Assembly: GCA_964035795.1 (NCBI GenBank)
Contig: OZ038326.1
Span: 833,803-897,802 of the forward strand
Source of the DNA: Pterobdella sp. o SKG-2022
Taxonomy: Eukaryota > Annelida > Clitellata > Hirudinida > Piscicolidae
Direction: 5' to 3'
DNA length: 64,000 nt
Within the stretch, counting starts at the first letter, position 1; the number at the start of each line of letters is the position of its first letter. A program made the position numbers and the translations under genes. This document shows, piece after piece, positions 27,653-40,634 of this stretch. The notes under the pieces are model-generated. The model was not told the origin of the DNA. It saw only the letters and a list, made by a program, of their open reading frames with translations, and made no database searches.

Positions 27653-28417
27653 AAAAAAAAATTAATTAAAAATAAATTAAGTTTGATTATTCAAAAAATA
27701 AACGAAATTTTGTAAAAAATTTATTTTTCAAGTTCAAAATAAATTTTTTAAATTGAAATAAAAAAACCGAAAAAAAGTTTTATTGAGGTTTCAACTCAGT
27801 GTACATAAATTGATACTTACATGATCATATTAACAAACATAAATTGATATAGTGGCCACCTGCAAAAGTATATATGGTTGATGTCCATGTGGGAGGTGAA
27901 AGCTCTAGCCTCAAGCACATCGGTCACTGGACCCCCTATCAGTCTTATGCCACTCACCTTCAAGGAGGTATGTCATAGTGGATATGATGAAAATAAGGCA
28001 CATGTCTATTTGAAAATAAGTATGAGTAATCATTATCATCCTCCAATATTAGTTTCGTTATAACGTAGATTGAAAATTTTTTTTGGAATTTCTTGTTTAT
28101 AAAACACATTTAAACCACAAATGCTTCTAACAGTGGAGGCATAGCCTAGTCCAACCCCACAAAAATTATTGTTCGCCACTGCTGCTACCTCACCTGCACA
28201 TCTTTAAACAGTAAAAATAGTAAAACAATGACAACAACAATGAAAAAAAAGGAAAAATAACATTCAGAGACCTGGTTCCATGGTGCTTAGTATGGTTGGT
28301 GGGCAATGGTGATGGCAGGTTGTTGACCAGGTCCATACTTCCAGCTGCATTGTAGTTTTATGCTATATCCCTGATTGTCCAGTTCAAGCCTATGGTTTGA
28401 TGTTGGGTTTTTCTTAT

Positions 28418-28463
28418 TATTATTATTATTGATTTTGTTATTATTATTATTATTATTATTATT
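28418..28463. repeat. TTA trinucleotide microsatellite
   Basis: Two runs of tta/att separated by gattttg lie inside an intron-like segment of the convertase pseudogene, just 3' (minus strand) of the exon carrying NYLGPGLDLNVSEVW. Confidence 0.85.
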
Positions 28464-29670
28464 GTTCTTACCATCTCAATGACAGCTACATTGATTCCAG
28501 TACCATTGACTCCCCTTTTCCAAACTTCACTGACGTTCAAATCCAAACCAGGTCCCAGATAGTTCACCTTTTTTAATATAAATAATTTGAGTTTAAAAAC
28601 AAGAATATAAAGCCTGTATGTTTATTTGTATCCAATCATTCATTAATTAAAAATAATTGATAAATTATTTCACTTTTTAGAGACATCTTATGTATGTTTT
28701 ATCTAGCAATTAATTGATAAATTATTTCAATAAATAAAAAAAGCATTATTCAAGTTTTCTTTTAAAAATAATTTTTAATATTTGAAAAGTAATATCTTAC
28801 TAGATGCCAATGCTTGATGAAGAAGGGATCATTGAAAATGCTATGCCAATCATTAACTTTTACTAAGTCATCAACATTATGGGGTATGTCTCTTTGGGTC
28901 ATTGCTTTTTATAACTAGTTTATGGGTTTTTGAAAATATTCCATTTTCATTTTTAAGTTCTCTCATTAGTTTGAACATTTCATTTCTATTTTTTTGTATA
29001 GAAACTCCATGCTGAAAGTTTGGCGCTAAGCTAAGCTTTTGAGCATCATTGGGTGGTTTGAAAAGAATCTTTAAAGCTATCTTTTCTCTTATTGTTTTCA
29101 CCCTGCCATATTGTTGCTCAAATGTTTTTATCCTAGGATGCTTCTTTAGTAAGGAGTTTATTCTCTGCTTTTCTTTTGACCAAATGTTGAAGTATCCAAT
29201 GCTTTTTCTTATTTTCTATATCAAAAAATATTCAAAATAAAAAAAGTTGGAAAAAAGGGTTTTAATAATTAAAAGTATTTTTTTTTTTAATTTTAATGAT
29301 TCATTAATAAAGGAAACTTATGAATAAGTTACATAAACAAACTTTAGATGAAGGTAAGCATTTTTGGTGAAAATCTAGGTGGATTAGATGGTGGTGGGTG
29401 GGCCCACCGTTCCAATGCAACAAGCCCAATACTTTTGGCAATTTCATGAATAAGTATTTCTGATGTATTGCTATGAGTATTTCCATTAGAAAGACCCAAT
29501 TCTACAACCCATGTAAGCGTTTCACATTTTTTTGAAAATTTTGAATATTTTTCTGGAAATTGAATATAGCGTTCTGTTGGTTTGCGAACTTCTTTGTTAT
29601 GATAGTAAATGAATATCAAAAGTAATAAAAAAAATAATGTTTTTGTAAGTTTTTTTTGTGAAAATTTCAT

Positions 29671-29997
29671 AAAATATATGTTGAAAACAAAGCGGTTATT
29701 GAAATATTTACATATTTTTCAAGTGATGAAGATGTAAACAGTACAAGAGAGTTAACTTTTAACATAAAAATCAGTGAACTCAATTACATGTTTTTTATGA
29801 AAAACAAATAATATTTTTGTTTTACAACAAAAAATGAGTTTCTTATATATACAATAATAAACTTTCAAAATTAATCAAAAGGTCAACACTGACTCATTAA
29901 CCAGTTTATCTCGTTTTGTGGCTAAATAGCTCTTTGTCAATATTATTTTCTTATAGATTTTTTATATTCACGGGCGAATAATTAAAAGTGACACAAA
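29671..29997. promoter_or_regulatory. shared divergent promoter region
   Basis: Only 327 bases separate the start codons of the minus-strand convertase and the plus-strand F-box gene, so transcription of both must start within or close to this interval. No clear TATA box or named element could be identified. The interval is AT-rich. Confidence 0.5.
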
Positions 29998-32359
29998 ATG
30001 GACGACGAAGACGCAGACGTTTCAATTAGGTTTCGTTCGTCATCTTTTTCATCAGAACTAACAGTTACTAACGACAAAACATCGGGAGCCACTAAAGTCA
30101 CTCGTCAAATCAACATACAACTCAAATGTGCCGTTGACAAAAAAGGAAAACTTAACGTACATCTTTTACTTGTATTTTTTATAACGTCTGTTTAGTTTAA
30201 ATTATACCGATTATTCAAATTAATTTTTTCTTCCTATACTTGACAAACTTTTATTCTTCATCATAGGCAAGAAACTCAATGCCTGCGGATGAATACAAAA
30301 TTTCATTGAGAGCAGGAAGAGAGTTCTGCAAAAAGTTTCCACAAGCCTTTCCATTTTCCTGCTTGAGCCGATCCATTCAGACTCATGTGTTCACTTTTTT
30401 GAGCTGTGGAGAGAGGGGTTATGTTGCCAGAGTTTCAAAATACTGGTACAACCTTGCCAGGTACTATTGGATGTTGTAGATTAATTAAATTTATGCTCAT
30501 TGATGTGTATTTTTCATGTTTCCATAATGACAGGCTCAAATGTGAATATATTATTCTAATTGAGAATTATTATTCACATTTCAAGGTTGCTTACAAATAA
30601 AATAAATTTTTTCATATATATTTCAAATTTGTTATCTATAAATTGTTGTTGAAAAATTACAAGGCATGTTGCAACCACCCTCAGAACTCCATCTCTCTGG
30701 TCCATCATAGACCTTGCCTCCTTCCCTCCATTCTCCCCAGAACCTTGTGATGAAGAGGATTTTGATGAGAGTGTAGTTCTGTATGCAAAGTACCAACACA
30801 GGGCTAGAAGCTTCATCAACTTTCTCATCACAGTCAGACCCAAAGTCAGTATTGAATTGCTTTTAGTTTGGTTTCATCAGAACAATAGTTTGATCAATTG
30901 ATTACTATTATAAAAATTTTCTCATCAGTATTGTATTAGAATGCATCATTTTTAAACATCATTTTTCTGCTTAAAGGTTCCCAAGATAAACATTACTTGA
31001 TCATCTCAAAGTTATCATTATCACCATCATCACCAGGTGCATTCGTTCAAGTTTGCATTCGATTTAGCCGACCTGAAGGATGGCTGGATGGAGGGCATAG
31101 AGTTGTTGTTGAGATATTGTAACATGCATGACATCCAGAATGCAGAGCTGATATGGAATGAAACAATTGCCAAGCCATCCATCCTTGACTCAGTATCTCT
31201 CACCTGGTGCACTTCAGACTACAAGGACCTCATGTACAAGTCTGTCACTTTATTGATGCACATAATTAATCTTTTTCAGATTAAAAGTTATTGTAAGGGT
31301 AGCTTTCATAGTCATGAATATAATCATCATCATCACCTTCAACTACTCACCCACCAGACATCGTCACAGACAAAGATATTTTTTAAAGTTCTTTGACTTG
31401 TTTACATCATTGTCCCAGTCCCTAACCACATTGGTGGTGCCTTTTGACTGGACTGACCGGTCCATCAGATCCCTTTCTAGACTCTCCAACCTCAAGAAAC
31501 TCAACCTTCTCAAGTAATTTTTCAGTTGTATCAGTATTTGTGCTCATCTCTATTTCACTTGTCTTTTATTGTCTCTTATAATTGATTAATTTTTTTTCAT
31601 TTTTTTCTACAATGTTTCATAAAACATAATTTCATCATACTAAGTATTTCTGACTCACATGTTGCCTATCCACCAGGTACTTTATCTTCCAGGAGGTGGA
31701 GCAGAGGCAGGTGGATTTGTTGTTGGCAGGCACCCCTTCAGTCACTCACCTCACGGTGGAGGTGTGGACTCCAAGTGGTCGAGGATTGCAGTCGATCAAG
31801 TTCAGGGCTGAGAACCTTCTCTCATTGGATGTGTCTCAATGCAGAGGGATTAAGCTGGACAGGGATTTGTATTTACCTGCTCTCAAGCAGCTCAGCATTT
31901 CAGTGAACCCAATGAAGGGACCTGTGACGGGAGAGGGCACCAGAGTGGAGGGGGAGGAGGTGAGGGTAAAGGCTGTGGACACTGATGAGGAGGAGCTTGA
32001 GGGGGTCTCCATTGCTTCCTCATGCCTCCATGACACTCTCAAGGTGTGTTTTGAATTGGTGGTATCATGGGTAAACTGATATCTAGATACATAATGGATG
32101 GCCAAATAAATGGTTAAACACAAAGATAGACAGACAGATAGATAAATAGATAGATTTACATATAAACCCACCCAACTGACTACAGGTGGGGGCTCCATGC
32201 CTGGAGAAGTTAAATGACCACTGCCTGAAGAAGGGATGGAGGGAGACGTGTTATGAGGAGTTGGAGAAAGTGTTGGTGGCTGTGTGTGTGTGTCACAAAC
32301 ACACCCTGGCCTCCCTGCAAGCCAAGAAGGGCTCCAGCAGTGATGACAATGCAGATTAA
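29998..32359 (+). CDS. F-box protein with LRR-like C-terminal region
   Basis: Likely substrate receptor of an SCF (Skp1-Cullin-F-box) ubiquitin ligase. Seven exons join in phase: 29998-30156, 30267-30460, 30664-30844, 31037-31239, 31370-31513, 31677-32043 and 32186-32359, for 473 residues. The F-box is at about residues 80-117 (FPFSCLSRSIQTHVFTFLSC, then VSKYWYNLAR). C-terminal segments have Leu-rich repeat spacing: RSLSRLSNLKKLNLLKYF, SVTHLTVEVW, ENLLSLDVSQCRGI and LPALKQLSIS. An acidic insert (about 365-385) interrupts the repeats. The last exon is Lys-rich and ends GSSSDDNAD. I cannot assign a specific FBXL/FBXO orthologue. The ATG at 29998 is the first in the exon and lies next to the divergent promoter. 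Confidence 0.82.
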
Positions 32360-34999
32360 GGGGGCATGTGTTTTCTGCATATTCATGTGTGTATTTATAT
32401 ACACTTTCATGTGTTTATTTATATGCATGCATTTATATGAGTGCTACCACACAAGTACTATGAAACTAGCTGTGATGATGGTGATGTGCTGTCATGATGC
32501 AGTTTTGGGATGTTGTTGTGGCATTACGGTAAGTAGTGCCGGCGTTGTCGTGGTTGTTTCTGATTGGCTGTGGCGTTTTGGCGGGCGTTTGTTTTATTTA
32601 TTATTTTTATGTTATATTTATATTTTTGTTTTATTATCGATATTTCTGTGTTTTTAAAATTCTTCTCATTTTTAGGATATTTTTATTCCATTCATTTTGA
32701 TTTTCTATATTATTTGTATTATGTTATATATGACTGAGTCATTGACATCTCATTATCGCCTACAATCTCGAGAAGTCCTCATTTCATTATTATTTCTGTT
32801 ATGCTTATTGTTATTATTCTTGTTATTTTTCATTAATGTTTTTTTTGGGATTTTATTGTATAGTAGTTTTTCTTGTATAATATTTTTCTTTCACAATTTT
32901 TCTCCCATCTTTTTACTTATAATATTCAATTCATAAGCTTATATCCATCTTACGCCATAGAATATTGTTTATACTTTGGAAGTCAGAGCTGCCCTAGTTA
33001 AAAAAGCATGTGTATTGGAGGTTTGCACTCAGGATCCCGCACCCTACACCACATTGTACTCGTTACCGAAATTTCCCCGTTTTTATTTGCACTCACTGTT
33101 ATTTAATAATGTCACAATCTTTCCACCTTATTGTTATTTCATTATTCCTCCAAGTGGCTGCATTTCATTCCACTTGCATCCTCGCCACTCCTTGATGACG
33201 CATCATTATTATTATTTTATTTTTATTGTAACATCAATAATAATATTTTTTATAGATTTTACTTTTTCTTCACGGGCCATTTAATACTCCGCTGTTTTGT
33301 GAGTGGTTTAACTTGTTGGGGCCATATGCTTCGTCTTTTATTCTTCTTTTTATTTTAATAATCATTATTTTTTTTTATTATTCTTTTTTTATTTCCATCA
33401 CTATTTTTTTTCTGATCCTCATCAACTTTTTCAAAATTCGAGGATTTGTTCGTTTTCCAAATGTCTTTATGTTTTTTAATTATATTTTTACATTTCGTGT
33501 CACATCTTTTTATCATTTTTTTTCACCAATCTTTTTATTATTATTATTATGATGGAAATGCATATGGCTGCATATTCTCCCTCCATTCATTTTGAAACAA
33601 ATTCACTCACTTTTTCTAATATTTTTTATTTTCAAAATTTTTTTTCGAAATTATTTCATTATCGTTATAATTTATTCTATAAATTACATCTCTTAATTAT
33701 TTTGATGCATAAGATAGGTTTATTTTCACTCGGTCATGCACCACCATTTCACATTGATGTTTTGTCTCGAAAATATTTAAATCAACACTATCTACACACC
33801 CACGCTACAGCCTTTGGTTACTGATGTCAAGGCTATAAATACACACCAATCAAATCTGGCTAATGATTGACCTGGTTTCATTCTTGATCTACCAACACTT
33901 TTATATGTTTACAATGTTGGGCTTTAGATTCTTCTCAAGTAGATATGGCACTTTTAGACCGCTTTAGATTGCGTTTTAGGTTGCATATACGACCTCCAAC
34001 TTATATATATATGTGTATTTAAACGAATTGGTGCGCAGAGCATATGTATGTATATTTTTTATTTAATATTGTGCTCTTCAGTAATTTAACATCAAATTTT
34101 AACCCTAGTGACGATTGAACAACCTTGTAATTCATAAAATTTTGAATGATTTGAGGATATTTACTTCTCGTTGGAGGAGAGTTGAGATTTGTCGGTGATG
34201 AAGATGTATTTATCCTTGCATTGGTTTCGACCCACTTTCATTTAGTTATTTTTTCAAATATATTTAGGAAAAACTTGAAAATCGATGTTTTTAATCTCAA
34301 ATATTAGAATAAAATTTTCTAATAATATTTTTTTAAAAATCGACTAATAGTTTTATTGAAGCGTTAATTATTTTAAATTGATGTTAATACTTCATAAACG
34401 ACACTTGTCATGAGCATTCAAACGATAATATTTAGAAAAACAAAGTTTAATTTATATTAATGAATTCTTTTATAAATGAGTGCTTTTTATAAATAAGATT
34501 TAAAAAATCAATTGAATTTCAAGAAATAAATGGTCATTATCAAAATTTAAAAAAAATAATATAAATAAGCACTGGAACAATAATAAACATTATTTCCTTT
34601 AACCATTATGACACCAATTAAAATCTTGGAACTAATATATATAATAGCAAATTATATATAATATTAAATAAAAAGTTACTTTTTATGAAATTGAGAACAA
34701 AAAATGTATCAAGCTCAAATAAAAATATTCTTAAAGGAAATATAAGAATGAGATATTGAAAACTATTAAAAAGTCAAAGCTATTTTCAAACGAAGCAAAG
34801 CGAGAAATTACACAAACTACAGACGCCATTTTGAAGGCGTGTGCCGCCATATTTCATAATTTTATACTAACCTTAACAAGATTCTATCAATTGAGATAAC
34901 TAAATAGATCTTTTATTGATTTTATAGTGATTTTGTTGGTGTATAAATTAATTGTTTTTTTTTTGAAATGGACGATCATGTATAAAAAGATATAAACTT

Positions 35000-35041
<42 letters not shown>

Positions 35042-35046
35042 GAGTG

Positions 35047-35102
<56 letters not shown>

Positions 35103-35919
35103 AAATCCTTTGTCTGAATTAGTTTCCATGTTTAAAAACACGGAAAAATGGAGATTAATAGTAGTTATCAAAAATTAAAGAAAATTTTTCAATGTGAACA
35201 TTCAAAAAAAATTCTATAATAAAACCCTTAGTTTTGGTGATGTAAAACCAATCAACTCACCATTAGAAAAAGTCAAAAAAATGTGGCAAATAATTTTCGA
35301 CTAAAAATCAAAAAAAGATTCTATTTTTCTCGAAGCTTATTATAATAAAATTAACGTCATAAAAACTCGAAATTATATTAAAATACAATAACTTAAATAC
35401 TTGGTGCATTGGAATTAAAAAGGAGATGAACTAAGGCACCCAAAGATCAAGTGATGGCTCCAATTATCCCATGCCATACAACCAGCTTTTACAGCTTATA
35501 AGATGTGTTGATAAAGAAAGTACCATAATTTTTTGAATATTTTTAATTTATCACCAAAGATTTTAGAGCTATAAAAGGTGAAATTTTGTTCGTAAGATTT
35601 CCAACCTCATGGAGATTCTAATGTAGATTTCATCACCACAAATACCATCATCTTAGCATTGCCATGCTCATTTAAGTTTATCATTATGAGTTATTATACA
35701 TTAAACACTTTGTCAAGAAATTATTCTATTCCAAATGCAAACGAATTGAGAAAGCTCAGATCAAAAAACAAGTTTTAAGCAGAAAACACCCATAAAAATT
35801 GACTGGAAACAACAATGAAATCCTCAAAAACAATCACTAAATACGACTTGTAGAAGCATCGAACACAACCAACTCACGTAGCAGTTTCCATATAAAAGTA
35901 TACATTAAAACCCAATATC
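32360..35919. other. intergenic region between convergent genes, no gene seen
   Basis: T-rich DNA downstream of the F-box gene and of the Rh gene. Open frames here are Phe/Leu/Ile-rich products of T runs. A (TA)n block is at 35009-35100. Two CGCCAT-type motifs occur at about 34825 and 34845. Confidence 0.6.
35009..35100. repeat. TA dinucleotide microsatellite in two blocks
   Basis: Two long (TA)n runs are separated by the short interruption aaatgagtgc. Such tracts are self-complementary and can extrude as cruciforms. Confidence 0.95.
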
Positions 35920-38900
35920 TCAAGCCCCTATCATAGCAGCCTGTTCAGGCAATTTGTAGATGGGTGGGGCGTTGACGGTGTTGGGGATGAGGGGGTAGCC
36001 ATCGGAGGGGAGCACCCAGTAGTCCCAGTCATCCATTATCTCCGCGTCCTTCGGCTGCTTCCATATGGGGATTCGGAGGAGGAAGCCTGTGTTAGTGGTT
36101 GATTGTAAATAATTTAGGAGTTTAACAGTTTAATGGCGAAGGTTGTGTAGAAATATTTTTTTAATTGTTGTGATGGGTTGAAACAAGTTAACAATGGTTT
36201 ATATGAATTATCAATGAGAGCAAATAAAACTGAACTATCACGAGATAAAACGAAACAGCCACATTATTGTTTATTCATACATACAAAGTGCTCAAACGGT
36301 CACACCTCACACACAAGCTAGCGCACGTTGTCAGCTAGCTCTTAAAGAACACGCCTAAAACTAAGCTTGCACTCATACTTAGCAAGTCTACAACAGTATT
36401 TATAATTTGTTACACAAGGTTACATTACTAATTTGTGTGTTTTAACCAACATAAAGAAAATCTAAACTTATTCTAGACGTTTATATCATGGATTTGGCAA
36501 GAAAAAGTTTCTCAAATGCACATAGCATTTGCTTGCTGATTTGGGCTGATTGAGTTCTGAGAAAATTTTTGCAGCAATCAGCAGGGAATGAGTAATTTGG
36601 CGGTTTTATTGAAAATGAATGGAGTTTTCGATGTTTCCAAAATCAAGGTACTTAATGGAAATTTTTATGAATTTATAATTAATAATATAGCAATAGCACA
36701 TGATTTGAGAAGTGTTTGAATGTTTCAAGAGAACAATACTTTTCCGACAGCAGATATAACTGATTAAATACATCTTTTATACTTATTATATATTTAACCT
36801 GTCCAAAAATATGACCAAGAACTCGATTGAGAATATTTGAAATAAATATGGAACACAAAAAATGATTATATGAAGTAAGTATATCAAAAAAATCTATAAA
36901 AACACCAAAAACAATTATGAAACAATTAATGAAAGCGTACACAATTTATTATCTAAAAACTACCTATGCGACAAAAAATGGCGACACAAGACTGCATCAA
37001 AAAACACACAAACCTGTGATGATGCCCCCGACAATGGCAATTCCCAGCACCACAGCCACCGAAGCCAGTTGATACAGCGCATCTCTGCCCTCTCTTGTGT
37101 CTTTGGGTCTGTGTTCCAATAGGGTTGAAGGTGGTGGTGTGGTTTCAGAAAAAGTGGTGTGGTTTCAGAGAAGGTGGTGTGGTTTCAGATAAGATGGTGT
37201 GGTTTCAGAGAAGGTGGTGTGGTTTTAGAGAAGGTGGTGTGGTTTTAGAGAAGGTGGTGTGGTTTTAGAGAAGGTGGTGTGGTTTTAGAGAAGGTGGTGT
37301 GGTTTTAGAGAAGGTGGTGTGGTTTTAGAGAAGGTGGTGTGGTTTTAGAGAAGGTGGTGTGGTTTTAGAGAAGGTGGTGTGGTTTTAGAGAAGGTGGTGT
37401 GGTTGTAGGTAAAATGTTTTTTTTTCTTATGAGTAAATTTTTAAAAATATAAAACACTAATGTTACAATAGTAATTATTGTATAAAAACTAGGCCCCCAT
37501 CATTCAACTCTACATTAGACTAACTTCAATAAAATACATGATAAAACAAACAATGAGTTCAGATCGGCTGCGATGATAACGATGCTGGCGATAGCACTGA
37601 TGATGCCAGGCAGTCCATGTAAGTTGTGTATTCCTCTGGTGTCGTGGATCTTAAGGCGTTGGTTGAAGCAGGGCTGTAAGAAGAGGGAGTGGTTTGGTTG
37701 GCTTCATTGCTTGGAGATAATTTGATAACAAGTTTTATAACCATAAAAATAAAATGAATGTAAAATATTGATTTTTAAACATGAAATGTTCAAACAATGC
37801 TCAAAACACCATATAATTTTTCACTATACTCCTACGTCGTTAACATGCAGAGCCAAAAAACCAACACCACATACCGTGAGGTATTGGTACCCAAGGACGG
37901 AAAAGACTCCTGCCACGAAACCGAGGATCATGGCGACGTAGGGAGTCAAAATGAGATCCACCACCGCCCCCATCACCACTCCTCCAGCCAACGTGGCGTT
38001 TTGAACGTGGATCTGCAATGGTTTGTGGGAGTGAGAGATTGTAGTAGTTATATAGTATAACATTTTTTCTACAATTTTTTATCTGAAGAACTATTAGACA
38101 AATTCTACAGACAAAAATCTAATTTCAAACACAAAATTGAACACCACTCATTATGAAACCCTTTCAAAACTAACCATAGTGAGTCTCCTGTTCTTCTGCA
38201 CAAGTGTCGACATGATGAGCACAGCCACCACAGATGTCAACAGACCCACGTAAGTGTTTGCCACTGCTCTGAAGAACAAGCTCTCATTCACCAGGGCTGC
38301 GTTTGCAAAGGGCCAGAAGAGAAACATGAAGAGAGTACCTGTGTTTGTTTTGTTGTGTATGTCTACTTTATTCTTGGTTATGTGTGGCTGTTCACTTGGT
38401 TCATATGAAGTCGCGTATATTAATTTTGTACAACTTCAAAAGTTTGTAGACTTTTGAACTTTTATTTCTTAATTACGAACTTTTCGTTGGCAACTACCAC
38501 ATGATAAACGGTTTCTTAGCCTATCAGTTTTAAAATACACATAATATGACTCTGAGTTGCAAGTTTATTAAGCATTTGTCGATATTTATCGATTTGATCA
38601 TGCGTATTTGAAAAGAACAAATTCAAAAACCATATTAAATATAAAACAAACAACCAATCACATAAAACCTCTTAAAAACCAACCAATCATAGTCAACATA
38701 TCAGAGTGGTAGACAGACAGTTCTTTATAGCTCTGGGCTTGCACATCGCCAGGTCTTGCGGTAAATAGTGCCACCATCAAGCCAAAGTATGCCCCAAATA
38801 CATGCACAAGAATGGAAAAGCCGGTGTCTGTTACCTGGCGGTTGTTATTATTATTTCTATTATTTTTTTATTTAATATTTTTATTTTTTTTTTGTTATTT

Positions 38901-40600
38901 TATTCTTGTCGAGCTTTTGATGATGAAATTTATTTTCAAGAAAACCTTGTACAAGCTTTAAGTGTTCTCATGCGCCTTATTATTTTTTTACTGTCCATTA
39001 TTTATTATTATTATTGTTGCTTTTTATACTTGTTTACATTGTTGTTATTTCAAGTGATATAACATCTGTGGCCCCAAAAATACAATATGGACGTTTGAAA
39101 TGCAATTTTTCTCCATTTTTTCATTAATATTTCTCAACATCCTTCAACAAGCATTTCCTACACGATTATTTGAACTACATAAATTCTACCGCAGATCTCT
39201 TCACCACTGTTTACACATCATTAATATCTCCCACTCCAACCTCTCTCCCACACTCGACCCACCTTGAAGTAGGTGTGGCACACAAGCAAGTTGCAGTGAA
39301 ACAAAACAACCTCCACTAACGCCATCACAGCTATCTGCAGCAGGTTGAGTTTCCCCAAGACAGCACCAAATGACACCAACACAGCCATTGTAGCGTATTC
39401 TGATTCGATCAATCTTTGGGAGTGGATGGGATTTATAATGGAGTGGGTGGGGTTTTGTAATGTTAGGTGGGGTTTTATAATGGTGGGAGAAGTTTTATAA
39501 TGGTGGATGGGGTTTTATAATGGTGGGAGAAGTTTTATAATGATGGATGGGGTTTTATAATGGTGGGTGGGTTTTTAATATAAATGATCATCATTGAGAC
39601 TTGATTCAGGTGGGTTATATTCATAATGGTTTAGAATAAAGTATTGGCTTTTTTTAATATTCCTTTCTCAATTCTGTTCGAACATGGAACCTTTGCAACA
39701 AAATCAAATTTTAATTCTTTGTTTATCAAGAGACTTTGATAACAACTTGGAAGATTTTAGTGGTATATAAAACCTCTTTGGTATATAAGGTAAATTGTTT
39801 TACACCACTGCAGTTAATCAATAGATCTGTGTATATTATTACACATAGCCCACTCAGCTTTCTATATTAGGAACCTTAACGAGCCTTAACGATCAATGAG
39901 AAATTTTGAAAAAACCAGGTTTTGTGATGTGTTCATGTTATTTCTATGTTGGGGTATGGAGGTTGGAATGGAAACTTAGCTCAATATGCTTGGGATGATC
40001 TAGCTAGCTGCAACTAATTTTTATAAATTTTATAATACAATTGATAATTTGCATCATTTATTTTATGTTTTATATTTTATTGAAACTGGTGTATAAATTA
40101 AAACGGTTTAAACTCTTGAAATTGTTATGAAATTAGATGTAATTTTGATTGAATATAAAACATAAGCAGATTAAAAAATTCAAAAGCTGCACTATAAAAC
40201 ACATTACATAAACGATAAAACCATGAAACATGAGCAAACTGATTGATGAGGAAAACATTGAAAAGTTCAAGGAGATGTGTTTTTTGTAATGATTTACATC
40301 TCCCACGTCATTCTGGTAGTTGTGAACATTTCAAAACAACTACCGCTGAGTTTTGAAATATTTCGACAGTGATAAATCCAATCGTGAAACTAACAAACTC
40401 AATTATTAAAAAGTCTAATGCTAATATTGGCAAGTTTGAAATCATGGAGGGAGGGTAGATGGTTTAACATGATTTTGATGCATCTATGGTGAAAACTTCT
40501 CAAAACGATGGATGGTTTGAGAAATAGTTGGAAACAGGAGATGAAACACCAAAGATATTGAATCGCGTTCTTTCGCTTTATCAGGGTATAGTTTAAAAAT

Positions 40601-40634
<34 letters not shown>

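Larger units (their letters stand above)
27240..29670 (-). pseudogene. furin/kexin-type proprotein convertase lacking its serine half and P domain
   Basis: Proprotein convertases are secretory-pathway subtilases that cut after dibasic sites. Recognisable pieces in order are: a hydrophobic N terminus (MKFSQKKL then LLLLIFI) and inhibitory prodomain (ETLTWVVELGL) at about 29340-29670; more prodomain (IGYFNIWSKEKQR) at 29010-29215; DWHSIFNDPFFIKHWHL at about 28803-28885; NYLGPGLDLNVSEVWKRG at 28470-28565; GSMDLVNN and the catalytic His as HGTR at about 28285-28345; CAGEVAAVANN at about 28120-28200; and GGPVTDVLEAR at about 27865-27960. The next coding piece is already a transmembrane segment and tail (GVFLLMMALVDILDYMCC, 27240-27430). 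The Asn oxyanion residue, the GTSAAAP-type serine motif and the P domain are missing. The catalytic-Asp position reads VIE instead of a DDG motif, and the frame is broken between there and the His. I infer a pseudogene. An assembly gap is the alternative. Confidence 0.75.

Noticed and set aside
32697..33824. Series of Phe/Leu-rich open frames resembling membrane proteins
   Set aside because: They result from T-rich DNA downstream of the F-box gene; no conserved motif and no consistent frame.
37141..37400. Regularly spaced array reminiscent of CRISPR
   Set aside because: Units are contiguous 20-mers with no spacers, in a eukaryotic intron.
38802..39062. 86-codon plus-strand open frame with hydrophobic runs
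   Set aside because: Overlaps an Rh exon on the opposite strand and continues into T-rich intron.
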